A stretch of 64,000 nt of DNA from contig NZ_JADPFC010000001.1 in assembly GCF_015668195.1 (NCBI RefSeq), forward strand, positions 744,001-808,000, given 5' to 3'. This document shows, piece by piece, positions 26,448 to 36,083 of the stretch. Each line of letters opens with the position of its first letter. The first letter of the stretch is position 1. Below the pieces are notes generated by a model that saw only the letters and a program-made list of their open reading frames with translations, was not told the origin of the DNA and searched no databases. Position numbers and translations under genes: made by a program. This DNA comes from Romboutsia_C sp015668195 (GTDB taxonomy: Bacteria > Bacillota > Clostridia > Peptostreptococcales > Peptostreptococcaceae).

Positions 26448-26473
26448 ATGCCATTTATATGGCATTTTTTTTA
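26446..26473 (+). terminator. Intrinsic terminator overlapping the end of add
   Basis: AAATGCCAT / ATGGCATTT with loop TTAT and a run of eight T. It begins inside the TAA stop of add. Confidence 0.9.
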
Positions 26474-26652
26474 TAAATATTTAGAGTACATTTATTATAA
26501 AGGTAGTTTTAATAAAAAAGCATAATTAAAATTACATTTTAGCAAAATAAAAAGTCTTTTATAAAAATTATAGTTTATTAACAAGTGAAATATTTGTATA
26601 CTGAAATAGTAAGGTAAAATAATTAAAAATAGTAAAAGGATAGGGGAGTAAG

Positions 26653-27912
26653 ATGAAAAACTATAATAAAACTAAATGGGGTATATGGTCTGTACTTACA
26701 TTTTCTTTTGTAATAGCTTATTTTCTAAGGTTATCTACGGCAGTTATATCTGATAATTTATCCTTAGAATTAGGATTTAGTAATATAGAAATATCTAATA
26801 TTGCATCATTTACTTTATATGCATATGCACTTATGCAAATACCAGGGGGGATACTTCTTGATAGATTTGGACCTAGAAAAGTATGTAGTATAGGTATGCT
26901 TATAGGTGGAATTGGTTCTATATTGTTTGGATTTATAGAAGGGATAAAAGTAGCCTATCTATCTAGAGTAATGATAGGTGCGGGAGTATCTGTAACTTTA
27001 CTTTCTGTGTTAAAGTTTCAAGGAAGTTGGTTTAAAAAAGAAGAGTTTACATCAGCTACAGCTAAGTTTTCTTTTATAGGGTGCTTAGGTGGTGTATTTG
27101 CAACATTTCCATTAGTATTTCTAAATGATATTATAGGTTGGAGAAATTCTTTTATATTAATAGGTATTATAGGAGTTTTATGTGGAGTAGTAATATATTT
27201 AGTAGTTAGAGATACCCCAAAAGAATATGGATTTAAAGTTGATATAGAAGTTATAAAAGAAGAAAAAGTAAATTTACTTAAAGGATTAAAGTCTGTATTT
27301 AGAAATAAAGCGACTTGGTATAATTCTTTAATTATGTTTTCTATGGTTGGTATAACTACCGCGTTTAGTAGTTTGTGGATAGTATCGTATATTACAGATG
27401 TTTATGAAGTTAAAAAGAGTATAGCAGCTTTTATTGCATCATTTTTGACTTATGGTCTTGTATTTGGTGCTTTATTTATGGATTATGTATTTGCTAGAAT
27501 AAAAACTAATAAATTTAATGTTATAAAATTTGGCAACATAATAAATATATTCATATGGTCTTATATAATACTTATAAGTAATGTCAAGCCACCTATTTTC
27601 ACTCTTCCGATATTATTTTTTATAGTGGGAACTATAAATATGAGTCATATACAAGCATTTAATGATGTTCAATATAAAAATGAAGAAAAATACTCAGGAT
27701 TATCTACTAGTGTTGTAAATACTTGTGAATTTATAGGTAGCGGTATAATAAATTTATTTATAGCTTTTACTATAGATATGAATGCTAGTAATGCAGTGCT
27801 TGGGTATAAATTAGGATTTGTGATATTTATAGTCATGAATATCATAGCTTTAATATCTGCTAATATAGGTATTAAAGAAGACAAAAAATCTTTGGCTATA
27901 AAGGTAGGTTAA
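26653..27912 (+). CDS. MFS transporter
   Basis: Twelve-helix major facilitator of 419 aa, related to the organophosphate/hexuronate:cation (NarK/ACS-like) branches. Seen: an N-terminal KWGIWSVLTFSFVIAYFLRL, the motif-A-like loop GGILLDRFGPRKV between helices 2 and 3, SRVMIGAGVSVTLLSVLKFQ, and a central cytoplasmic loop (about 190-215). The substrate cannot be read from sequence. It is monocistronic, flanked by terminators. AAAGGATAGGGGAGTAAG precedes the ATG. Confidence 0.85.
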   Translation: MKNYNKTKWGIWSVLTFSFVIAYFLRLSTAVISDNLSLELGFSNIEISNIASFTLYAYALMQIPGGILLDRFGPRKVCSIGMLIGGIGSILFGFIEGIKVAYLSRVMIGAGVSVTLLSVLKFQGSWFKKEEFTSATAKFSFIGCLGGVFATFPLVFLNDIIGWRNSFILIGIIGVLCGVVIYLVVRDTPKEYGFKVDIEVIKEEKVNLLKGLKSVFRNKATWYNSLIMFSMVGITTAFSSLWIVSYITDVYEVKKSIAAFIASFLTYGLVFGALFMDYVFARIKTNKFNVIKFGNIINIFIWSYIILISNVKPPIFTLPILFFIVGTINMSHIQAFNDVQYKNEEKYSGLSTSVVNTCEFIGSGIINLFIAFTIDMNASNAVLGYKLGFVIFIVMNIIALISANIGIKEDKKSLAIKVG

Positions 27913-27926
27913 TATTTAATTAAATA

Positions 27927-27978
27927 AAAACACTAGTGTATAGGTAGTAATAAATTTTCATACATTGGTGTTTTTTAT
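27927..27978 (+). terminator. Terminator after the MFS gene
   Basis: AAAACACTAGTGTA pairs with TACATTGGTGTTTT (one or two G-T pairs), followed by TTATTATAT. Confidence 0.7.
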
Positions 27979-28078
27979 TATATTAAAAATAAAAACTTTA
28001 TACATTTATTAGATAGCGTAGGAATATTGTTTAATAAATAGAAACTTCTCTATTTAATAAAACTATGGAGTTGGTATA

Positions 28079-29425
28079 ATGTTTGAATTATTTGAAAGTT
28101 TTACTAATTGGCTATGGACATATCCTGTTTTAATTATATTAGTAGGTGGTGGCATAGTAATGACTTTCACACTCAGGTTTTTTCAATTTACTAAGTTACC
28201 ATTTATACTAAAACAAACTTTTGGGAAAATGTTTGCCAAAACTGATGGAGATGGGACTATAAGCCCATTTCAAGCAGCGACTTCAGCGCTTGCATCTACT
28301 ATAGGAGCATCAAATATAATAGGAGTTCCACTTGCAGTGGCTACTGGGGGACCTGGAGCTATTTTTTGGATGTGGCTTATAGCATTATTTGGATGCGCCC
28401 TTAAGTACTCAGAAATAATACTTGGTATAAAGTATAGAGTGAAAAATGAAGAAGGAGAGTATGTAGGTGGACCAATGTATTATATAAGAGATGGATTAAA
28501 ATTACCTTGGCTTGGTAGTTTATTTGCATTTTTCCTAATGATAGAAATAGCTCCTTCAATAGCAACGCAATCAGCATCTTTTGTTCAAAGTGCAGAAACT
28601 ATAAATATAGCACCTATTGTATCTGGAATATTATTAGTGGCATTTGTAGGTTTTGTAGTATATGGTGGTATAAAAAGAATAGGAAAGATAACAGAAAAGT
28701 TAGTTCCTATAATGGCATGTCTATACATAGTTATGGCCTTAATAGTTATTGGTCTTAATTTTACTGAAATACCTAGAGCATTTATGCTAATAATAGAGAG
28801 TGCTTTTACACCTGTAGCAGCCTTTGGTGGATTCGCGGGTTCAGCAGTAGCATCTACCATAAAAGCAGGAGCAGCAAGAGGAGCTTATTCAAATGAAGCT
28901 GGTATGGGTACATCTACAATAGCACATAGTGCAGCAATAACTGATCATCCTGCAAGACAAGGTTTATGGGGAGTATTTGAAATAATAGTAGCTACATTAA
29001 TAATATGTACTATGTCAGGATTTTTAGTATTAACAACAGATATATGGACAAAAGTGGGTGCGGATAAGGCAGCAGCTATGCCAGCTATGGCAATGCAAAC
29101 TGTATTTGGAAGTAGTTTTGGTGGAGGAATGTTAACTATTTGTATGCTTTTATTTGTATTTTCAACTATGATAGTAATAATTTTTTATGGAGAAAAACAA
29201 GCTGAATATTTATTTGGAAGTAAGTTTGCTAAGGTTATGAGAATAGTTTACTTGGCATTTATAATGGTAGGTGCTTTAGTAGATTTAAGAAGTGTAATTG
29301 TATTATTAGACTTTACTTTAGCTGGAGTAATAGTTACTAATATGATAGGAGTACTACTACTTAGAAAAGAAGTTAAAAAAGAGTCTGATAGCTTTTTTAA
29401 CAATAAAGAGTTAATGAATAAATAG
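28079..29425 (+). CDS. Alanine/glycine:cation symporter (AGCS family)
   Basis: Sodium-coupled importer of alanine or glycine. 448 aa, about eleven membrane helices. Seen: SPFQAATSALASTIGASNIIG near residue 65, GPGAIFWMWLIALFGCALKY, GGPMYYIRDGL, and AAARGAYSNEAGMGTSTIAHS-like GAARGAYSNEAGMGTSTIAH, the family's most conserved segment. The start has a GGAG eight bases upstream. The adjoining M20 peptidase could supply or use its substrate, but the 94-bp gap allows separate transcription. Confidence 0.93.
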   Translation: MFELFESFTNWLWTYPVLIILVGGGIVMTFTLRFFQFTKLPFILKQTFGKMFAKTDGDGTISPFQAATSALASTIGASNIIGVPLAVATGGPGAIFWMWLIALFGCALKYSEIILGIKYRVKNEEGEYVGGPMYYIRDGLKLPWLGSLFAFFLMIEIAPSIATQSASFVQSAETINIAPIVSGILLVAFVGFVVYGGIKRIGKITEKLVPIMACLYIVMALIVIGLNFTEIPRAFMLIIESAFTPVAAFGGFAGSAVASTIKAGAARGAYSNEAGMGTSTIAHSAAITDHPARQGLWGVFEIIVATLIICTMSGFLVLTTDIWTKVGADKAAAMPAMAMQTVFGSSFGGGMLTICMLLFVFSTMIVIIFYGEKQAEYLFGSKFAKVMRIVYLAFIMVGALVDLRSVIVLLDFTLAGVIVTNMIGVLLLRKEVKKESDSFFNNKELMNK

Positions 29426-29519
29426 TTATTATAAATAAGTTTAGATTAAATACTCTTGACTGATTTATCTTTAAAGGAATTTATATAATTTTTATATATA
29501 AAATTAGGGGGAAAATTTT

Positions 29520-31172
29520 ATGTGGTTAAACAGTGAAGAACTTAAAAACTTAGCTATTGAGTTAGTAGGTCAAAATAGTGTATCAGGAACTAATAACGAA
29601 GAACAAATGGCAAAATTGGTATATAAGAAATTATCACAATTAGATTATTATAAAGAAAATCCAAGCCATTTACATTTGCTACCTTTAAATGATAGTTTGA
29701 ACAGATGTTTTGTATGTGCACTTATGAAATCTAAAAAGCCAACTAAAAAAACAATACTTACAGTAGCACATATGGATACTGTAGGTATAGAAGATGCAGG
29801 GAGCTTAAAGGAATACATATTAAAACCATACGAATATACTAAAAGACTAAGAGATAATATAGATAATCTAGATGAAGATTCTAAAAAAGATTTATTATCT
29901 GGAGATTGGTTATTTGGTAGAGGGATAATGGATATGAAAACAGGTCTTTCTATACAAATGTCTTTAATAGAGTATTTTAGTAAATTAGAGGACTTTGAAG
30001 GAAACATAATGTTACTTGCTGTACCAGATGAAGAAACAAACTCAGAAGGTGCAATAAGTGCCATTCCTTTTGCTAATAAACTATTAGAAAAAGAAAACTT
30101 AGAAGCTATAACAGTACTTAACTGTGAACCAGATTTTGCATCTTATCCAGGTGACGATAATAAATACATATATCTAGGAACTTGTGGTAAACTACTTCCA
30201 GGTTTTTATGTAGTAGGAAAAGAAACTCATGTTGGAGAAAGCTTATCTGGAATAAACGCCAACTTAATAGCTAGTGAACTTATAAGTAGATTAGATGTTA
30301 ATACAGATTTTTGTGAAGAAGTAAATGGTGAAGTTACTATGCCTCCAACTTGTCTAAAATATAAAGATACTAAGGATTTATACAATGTTCAAACTCCAAT
30401 ATCTTCTATAATATATTATAATCTACAAACATTTAAAATGAACCCTAAGGAAGCTATAGACAAATTTAAAGCAGTGTGCAAAGAGTCTATAAATGAAGCT
30501 TATAATAAGGTTAAGAAATATCAAGAAATATACAAAAATAAAAGTAATCTACCAGTAAAGGATATGGATTTAGATGTTAAAGTTCTTACTTTTGATGAAT
30601 TTTATAGCCAAGTGATAAAAGATAATGGTAAAGACTTCAAAAATCATTTAGATAAAATGATAAATACATGGATAGAAGACAAAACTTTAGATGAGAGAGA
30701 TGTTAGTGCAAATATTGTTAAAGAAGTTCATAAATTTTCAAAAGATAGAAACCCTATGATAATAATATTTTTTGCACCACCATATTATCCACACGTAGGA
30801 CTTGACGAAAGCAGAGAGTTTGATAAAAAACTTATTAAAGTAGCTGATAAAATAATAGAAAAAGGTAAGAAAGAATATAATGTAGAGATTAAAAAACAAA
30901 AATACTTCCAAGGATTATCTGATTTAAGTTATTTTGCACTACAAGATGCAGATGATGTTATAGACTTCTTAAAACCTAATATGCCTTCTCTTGGATATAA
31001 TTATAAGTTACCGCTAGAAGATATTAAAAAATTAAATCTTCCTGTTATAAACTATGGACCTCATGGAAGAGACCCTCATAAGTTTACTGAAAGAATATTA
31101 GTAGACTATTCTTATGAGGTAGCTCCAAAACTTATAAGAGAACTAGTTTATGAGATATTTAATATAAAATAA
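29520..31172 (+). CDS. M20-family peptidase, RocB-like
   Basis: Zn-dependent amidohydrolase/peptidase of the M20 family; the 550-aa length and sequence are those of RocB proteins linked to arginine utilisation in Bacillus. Seen: metal and catalytic motifs VAHMDTV (about 83-89), GRGIMDMKTG (about 138-147), VPDEETNSEGA (about 165-175) and NCEPD (about 203). The C-terminal half (QGLSDLSYFALQD, then NYGPHGRDPHKFTERI) matches RocB and carries the last metal-binding His. GGGGGG lies nine bases before the ATG. Arginase is encoded 11 kb upstream, which may or may not be related. Confidence 0.88.
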   Translation: MWLNSEELKNLAIELVGQNSVSGTNNEEQMAKLVYKKLSQLDYYKENPSHLHLLPLNDSLNRCFVCALMKSKKPTKKTILTVAHMDTVGIEDAGSLKEYILKPYEYTKRLRDNIDNLDEDSKKDLLSGDWLFGRGIMDMKTGLSIQMSLIEYFSKLEDFEGNIMLLAVPDEETNSEGAISAIPFANKLLEKENLEAITVLNCEPDFASYPGDDNKYIYLGTCGKLLPGFYVVGKETHVGESLSGINANLIASELISRLDVNTDFCEEVNGEVTMPPTCLKYKDTKDLYNVQTPISSIIYYNLQTFKMNPKEAIDKFKAVCKESINEAYNKVKKYQEIYKNKSNLPVKDMDLDVKVLTFDEFYSQVIKDNGKDFKNHLDKMINTWIEDKTLDERDVSANIVKEVHKFSKDRNPMIIIFFAPPYYPHVGLDESREFDKKLIKVADKIIEKGKKEYNVEIKKQKYFQGLSDLSYFALQDADDVIDFLKPNMPSLGYNYKLPLEDIKKLNLPVINYGPHGRDPHKFTERILVDYSYEVAPKLIRELVYEIFNIK

Positions 31173-31180
31173 AATTAACA

Positions 31181-31211
31181 AAAAAGCTATCTATTAAAGA
31201 TAGCTTTTTAT
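31181..31211 (+). terminator. Terminator after the M20 peptidase gene
   Basis: AAAAAGCTATCT / AGATAGCTTTTT around ATTAA. Confidence 0.9.
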
Positions 31212-31313
31212 ATAAACAAATGGATGTATAGATATAATATAAATTTGTTTATATAATTTTAAATTGTAGTAAAATATTAAATATAGACAAATAAAAAATG
31301 AGGAGCACATGGT

Positions 31314-31997
31314 ATGGACAAAAGAAAAAAAATTATAATGAGTAGCATAGTAGTAGTTTTAATCATAAGTGGCTTTTTTATATTTAATAAGAAAGAAGAA
31401 AAAGAAGTTACTATAACCCCTACTAAAAAAGAAGAAAATGTATCAAACAAAACAGATAGTATAAAATTTTTAGAGGCAGTAGCTGGAATTAAAGCAAATA
31501 ACGTAGAGATAATAAAAAATCCAGTAGGTGTAAAAGGGCAATTTATAGCGCCTAAAGAAGCTATTTTAAATGGGGTTAATTATTTTCTAGAAAAAACTAA
31601 AAACAATAAAATAAATAAATTGAGTATAAATATAGAGGATGGATATATAAAAGCAAGAGTAAATTATGAAATAATGAAAAATATAACAACTCCAATAGAA
31701 GTTAAAGTTATACCATCTTTAAATAAGGATAAAGACTTAGTATTAAATATAGAGGAAGTAAAATTACTTGATTTAAAGATAGCTAATTTTATAGTAGATA
31801 TGGGATTAAATAGTTTTATAAAAGATTGGTTTCCAAAAGAAAAAGGTATATTAGTAGATTTTAATGAAGGAAATGTGATAGTACATAAAGAAAACTTCAA
31901 AGATGTAAAATTAGAAAAGATTAAATTAAATTCTAAAGGACTTAATATTGATATGATAATAAACTTAGAAAATATAATGCTAAAAGAGTCAAAATAA
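31314..31997 (+). CDS. Membrane-anchored extracytoplasmic protein, possibly YpmS/DUF2140-like
   Basis: 227 aa. One N-terminal membrane helix (about residues 7-24) with a positive N-terminus, no lipobox cysteine, then a Lys/Glu-rich linker and a soluble beta-rich domain outside the membrane. The layout and the repeated NIEDGYIKARVNYE and LNIEEVKLLDLKI patterns are reminiscent of DUF2140 (YpmS) lipid-binding-like proteins, but the match is by eye. It is followed 41 bp later by the flavodoxin-ferredoxin gene with no terminator between, so co-transcription is likely. Confidence 0.6.
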   Translation: MDKRKKIIMSSIVVVLIISGFFIFNKKEEKEVTITPTKKEENVSNKTDSIKFLEAVAGIKANNVEIIKNPVGVKGQFIAPKEAILNGVNYFLEKTKNNKINKLSINIEDGYIKARVNYEIMKNITTPIEVKVIPSLNKDKDLVLNIEEVKLLDLKIANFIVDMGLNSFIKDWFPKEKGILVDFNEGNVIVHKENFKDVKLEKIKLNSKGLNIDMIINLENIMLKESK

Positions 31998-32038
31998 AGC
32001 TTTGTGTTATATATGAGATATGAAAAGGAGGCGATTAT

Positions 32039-32806
32039 TTGTATAAACAAGGGGCAGTAATTTATTTTTCAGGAACAGGAAATACAGAGTACGTAGCAAG
32101 GTTATTTAAAGAAAATTTTGAGTTGAGAAATATAAGTATAGATCTTATAGATATACAAAAGTATAGTAAATTAGATCGAGAGTATGATTTTTATATATTT
32201 GGTGGACCAATACATGCTGATATGATACCTGATATTTTAATAGACTGGATAAAAAATATAAAAGATACAAACAAAAAATGTATAATATATTCAACACTCG
32301 CAGATAAAGAAGACAAACAAGGAAGAAAATACCTTGGTAAAGTAGTTAGTGAAAAAGGATTTGAAGTGTTAGTAGATGAAGCTATTTCTATGCCAAATAA
32401 TTACTATGTAGCATTCTTTAAAAGAGACAGTGAAGAAGATATAAAACAAAGTATAGATAATTCAAAACCAAAAGTAGAGGCTATAGTAAATAAGTTTTTA
32501 GAAGAAGATTTAAAAACTATAAACTATAGTAAAAAGGTATTTAGCAGTAAAATAGTTTATGATATATTTTTAATGTATACTAAAAAATTTCCTAAAAAGA
32601 AATTTTCTTTAGATAAAGATAAGTGTATAGGATGCAATATATGTGAGAAAAATTGTCCTACTAATAATATATCTATGAATAATAATCAATTAACATTTAA
32701 AAATCAGTGCATAGGATGTTTAAAGTGTATACATAAATGTCCTACTAATGCTATTTTATACAAAAAACAAAACTTTAAACAATACAACATAAACCAATAT
32801 ATATAA
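32039..32806 (+). CDS. EFR1-type flavodoxin/ferredoxin fusion protein
   Basis: 255-aa electron carrier with an N-terminal flavodoxin domain (FMN loop FSGTGNTEYVARLF at 10-23, then FGGPIHADM) and a C-terminal 2[4Fe-4S] ferredoxin, CIGCNICEKNCP and CIGCLKCIHKCP. Such fusions are widespread in Clostridia; the partner is not known. The start is TTG (32039), since AAAAGGAGGCGATTAT lies seven bases upstream and the flavodoxin strand begins right after it. No membrane segment. Confidence 0.9.
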   Translation: MYKQGAVIYFSGTGNTEYVARLFKENFELRNISIDLIDIQKYSKLDREYDFYIFGGPIHADMIPDILIDWIKNIKDTNKKCIIYSTLADKEDKQGRKYLGKVVSEKGFEVLVDEAISMPNNYYVAFFKRDSEEDIKQSIDNSKPKVEAIVNKFLEEDLKTINYSKKVFSSKIVYDIFLMYTKKFPKKKFSLDKDKCIGCNICEKNCPTNNISMNNNQLTFKNQCIGCLKCIHKCPTNAILYKKQNFKQYNINQYI

Positions 32807-32809
32807 AAT

Positions 32810-32850
32810 AAAAGATATATAAGCTAGTAAAAAGCTTCTATATCTTTTTG
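32810..32850 (+). terminator. Terminator after the flavodoxin-ferredoxin gene
   Basis: AAAGATATATAAGCT pairs with AGCTTCTATATCTTT with one mismatch, then TTG. Confidence 0.7.
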
Positions 32851-33445
32851 TATATAGTACTTATACTTTGAATCTTTTAATTATTGCCATTGGTTTAATA
32901 TATAATAAAAATATTGAGTAATTTTAAATTGAACTTTATATTTTTAAAGAAGAAAACAATTGCAAATTTATAGTTAAAAGTTTGTCAATGCAGGGATACA
33001 GTAATCATAATAATAAAAATAAAAGAAAAATTATTTTTTTAAAATCTTCTTATTAGTCTTTCGTTTGAATAAAATTTAATCAATTATTCAAAAAAATCAA
33101 AATGTGAAAAATATTAAAGATAATTAATGAATTAAATGCTTAAATGATTTGAAAATACTAGTGTGAAAACAAGGTAAATATATTGAAAAATGTAGTATAA
33201 ACATATGTTAACTTCAAAAAGGCAAGTACTTATATAAAGAAAAAATTATATAATAATGAAAATATAAAATTAGAAAAAGTTAATTTTTAGAAAAATAAAA
33301 TAAGTGAGAATATAGAAAATATTGTAAAAACATTGTAGAGTATTGTCGAAATAGCTTGTCAAATGTTATAATTTTATCATCCCTTAAGTAATACAGATGA
33401 AATTACAAAAGGAATAATCAAAAATAAATATTATGAGGTGCAAAA
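32851..33445 (+). promoter_or_regulatory. Long regulatory region upstream of the amino-acid permease
   Basis: 595 bp without a gene. Nearest the start, -35 TTGTCG (33343-33348), an 18-bp spacer and -10 TATAAT (33367-33372) form a good sigma-A promoter, giving a leader of about 70 nt. Upstream at 33282-33296, AATTTTTAGAAAAAT differs from the CodY consensus (AATTTTCWGAAAATT) at two positions. The rest is extremely AT-rich and shows no riboswitch or coding frame that I recognise. Confidence 0.5.
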
Positions 33446-34978
33446 ATGGGAAACAACACAAGTAGTGCAAAGAAACTTACTTTAATGTCATTAATATTAA
33501 TGATATTTACATCAGTGTTTGGTTTTGCTAACATGCCAAGATCATACTACTTAATGGGATATGGAGCTATACCTTGGTATATACTAAGTGCATTAGTATT
33601 CTTCATACCTTATGCATTCATGATGGCAGAATACGGATCATCTTTCAAAAATGAAAGTGGTGGTATGTATTCATGGATGGAAAAATCTGTAGGACCTAAG
33701 TATGCATTCATAGGAACATTCATGTGGTATGCTTCTTATATAATATGGATGGTTAACGTATCTTCAGGTATATGGATACCGTTTTCGAATGCTATATTTG
33801 GAGCAGATTTAACTCAAAGTTGGAGTTTATTTGGATTAAGTTCAACTCAAACTATAGGAATACTTGGTGCTTTATGGATAGTATTTGTTACAGTAGTAGC
33901 AAGTAAGGGTGTTGAAAAGATAACAAAGGTTACTTCTATAGGTGGTACATTTGTTGCTTTATTAAACATAGTATTATTAGTTGGAGCATTAGCTGTAGTT
34001 ATATTTAATGGTGGAGAATTAGCTCAACCAGTAAATAGTTTTGCAGATGCATTTTTAACTTCTCCTAACCCTGCTTACCAAAGTCCATTAATGGTATTAT
34101 CATTTGTTACATTTGCAATATTTGCATTTGGAGGACTTGAAGTTTTAGGAGGATTAGTTGACCAAACTGAAAATGCTGAGAAAACATTCCCTAAAGGACT
34201 TGCAATATCTGCTATAGTTATATCTGTAGGATATGCTGTTGGTATATTTGCATGTGGTATGTTCACTAACTGGGCTGATATATTATCAGACAAGAGTGTT
34301 CACATGGGTAACGTTGCATATGTTTTAATGCAAAACTTAGGATACCAATTAGGACATGCTATGGGAACTACTGATGCTGTAGCTATGCAAATGGGTGCTT
34401 GGACAGCTAGATTCGTTGGTTTATCAATGTTCTTAGCATTTATGGGTGCATTCTTCACATTAACATATTCTCCACTTAAAACTTTAATATCTGGTTCACC
34501 TAAAGAAATATGGCCAGGTAAGTTTGCTGAGATGAAAAATGGTATGCCAGTAAACGCTATGAAAGTTCAAGCTATAATAGTAATAGTTATAATATTAGTA
34601 GTAGCATTTGGTGGTAAAGGTGCAGCTGACTTCTTCAATATATTAGTTCTTATGACTAACGTAGCTATGACTATACCATACTTATTCTTATCATCAGCTT
34701 TCCCAGCTTTCAAGAAAAAGCAATTAAATGGTGAAGTTGATAAGGCATTCGTAGCTTATAAGACTAAAGGTGCAGCAACAACTGCTGCTTGGATAATAGG
34801 AATAATGGTTGGATTTGCTAACTTATTCTCTATAGTACAACCAGCAATAGATGGAAAACCATTTGATACAATAATGATGATATTAGGACCAACATTATTT
34901 GGCTTTATAGCATTCTTGTTATATAATAGATATGAAAAGAATCATTTAAGCAAAAATAATACAAAAAAAGCAAGCTAG
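33446..34978 (+). CDS. APC-superfamily amino acid permease (glutamate:GABA antiporter-like)
   Basis: 510-aa twelve-helix permease. Seen: an N-terminal TSVFGFANMPRSYYLMGYGA-like loop, FFIPYAFMMAEYGSSF, NESGGMYSWMEKSVGPKYAF, and FGGLEVLGGLVDQTENAEKT, patterns of the GadC/YjeM-like branch of the APC superfamily. Its codon use differs from its neighbours (more AAC, TTC, TAC, GCT and GTT), which suggests very high expression, and it sits alone behind a long leader. The substrate is uncertain: glutamate, glutamine, GABA or another amino acid. Confidence 0.85.
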   Translation: MGNNTSSAKKLTLMSLILMIFTSVFGFANMPRSYYLMGYGAIPWYILSALVFFIPYAFMMAEYGSSFKNESGGMYSWMEKSVGPKYAFIGTFMWYASYIIWMVNVSSGIWIPFSNAIFGADLTQSWSLFGLSSTQTIGILGALWIVFVTVVASKGVEKITKVTSIGGTFVALLNIVLLVGALAVVIFNGGELAQPVNSFADAFLTSPNPAYQSPLMVLSFVTFAIFAFGGLEVLGGLVDQTENAEKTFPKGLAISAIVISVGYAVGIFACGMFTNWADILSDKSVHMGNVAYVLMQNLGYQLGHAMGTTDAVAMQMGAWTARFVGLSMFLAFMGAFFTLTYSPLKTLISGSPKEIWPGKFAEMKNGMPVNAMKVQAIIVIVIILVVAFGGKGAADFFNILVLMTNVAMTIPYLFLSSAFPAFKKKQLNGEVDKAFVAYKTKGAATTAAWIIGIMVGFANLFSIVQPAIDGKPFDTIMMILGPTLFGFIAFLLYNRYEKNHLSKNNTKKAS

Positions 34979-35021
34979 AATATAACTGATAATTAAAATA
35001 AATTTCATGTTTGAAACTTTA

Positions 35022-35062
35022 AAATATAGCTATTTAAGTCTAACTTAATTAGCTATATTTTT
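35022..35062. terminator. Bidirectional terminator after the permease gene
   Basis: AATATAGCTA-TTTAAGT and ACTTAA-TTAGCTATATT around CTA, followed by a T run; it overlaps the last codons of the minus-strand gene that ends at 35045. Confidence 0.75.
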
Positions 35063-35323
35063 TTGTATATAATTTAGAGAATCATCTAAACTATTAAATG
35101 TTTTTTTAGGTATTATAAGTCTTTCTATGTTATTGCCAACAGTATAAAAATCAAATATTTTATCTATTCTTATTTCTATAAAATCATCAATATAACTTAT
35201 ATATATACATTTAGTATATTTAAAATATGTTTTAATAATTACAGCTTTAGTATTAGTAGTTTTTATTAATGTATAGTCATATAAATTTAAGTTTTTTTCT
35301 AGATAATTTATATAGTCATCCAT
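35045..35323 (-). CDS. Small hypothetical protein
   Basis: 92 aa, not recognised. It is soluble, with several beta-strand-like stretches (KAVIIKTYFKYTKCIYISYI), a Tyr/Ile-rich composition and no Cys pair or membrane helix. It is judged real because TTAGGAGGAATTAT precedes the ATG on the minus strand, it lies outside other genes, and a terminator sits at its end. Confidence 0.6.
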   Translation of the reverse strand: MDDYINYLEKNLNLYDYTLIKTTNTKAVIIKTYFKYTKCIYISYIDDFIEIRIDKIFDFYTVGNNIERLIIPKKTFNSLDDSLNYIQKNIAN

Positions 35324-35552
35324 ATAATTCCTCCTAAGAATATATTATAATTAGATTATTGACAAAAGATAAAAAAATAATCTATAAAACATTAAATTAT
35401 ATACTTAAACAAATTAAAAATAGTTATTATTAACTTATGTTTTAATAATAAAAAGTTTGATTTGTCCATTTTGACGATGGCTTTGTAAAACTTGTAAAAT
35501 AAATAACAATTGTGTATGATAAACTTATTATAATAAATTTATGGAGGCAAAT

Positions 35553-36020
35553 ATGAAATTAGTAGATTTAAACAATTACATATTAAATGATTCTGATAAA
35601 AATATTTTCAAAAGGATGACTAAAGATAGTGAAGCAAATTTAAATAACTATGTTTGTAGTGTTATATGTGATTTAGTAAATTTTATACCAATGGATGAAG
35701 AATTAAAAAAAGAAACAAAAGAAAATATAAAAAATTGTGATGAAAGAGAAGTAGGCGAGATAGCTACTTACACAAGTCTAATACCTTATGTTCAATTAGA
35801 ACTTAAAGACAATAAAGATGTGGCTATAATTGCTAATAGCTTAGTTGAAAAGCTTATAAGTTATATAGTTGGATACTTAAGCAAAGAAGAGTTTGATAAA
35901 AGCTTAGAAAATATCCAAGGTATGTTAAATATTTCTTATATGTTTTATGATGGGCTAGTTAAGTACTTTACTTTTAATAAGGAGTATATAGTAAATACCA
36001 TAGAAAAAAATATAAAATAA
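35553..36020 (+). CDS. Hypothetical helical protein
   Basis: 155 aa, not recognised. All-helical, acidic, without membrane segment, Cys motif or DNA-binding motif; NNYVCSVICDLVNFIP and YTSLIPYVQLELKD are the most distinctive stretches. The start is placed at 35553, because TATGGAGGCAAAT precedes it; the in-frame ATG at 35541 lies on that ribosome site. Single gene, with its own terminator. Confidence 0.7.
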   Translation: MKLVDLNNYILNDSDKNIFKRMTKDSEANLNNYVCSVICDLVNFIPMDEELKKETKENIKNCDEREVGEIATYTSLIPYVQLELKDNKDVAIIANSLVEKLISYIVGYLSKEEFDKSLENIQGMLNISYMFYDGLVKYFTFNKEYIVNTIEKNIK

Positions 36021-36021
36021 T

Positions 36022-36065
36022 AAAAATGCTAGATAGAGTAATATACCTTATCTAGCATTTTTATT
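36022..36065. terminator. Bidirectional terminator between the hypothetical gene and cbiO
   Basis: AAAAATGCTAGATA and TATCTAGCATTTTT pair perfectly; A and T tracts on the two sides allow use from both strands. Confidence 0.9.
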
Positions 36066-36083
36066 ATTTTATAACAATAAAGG

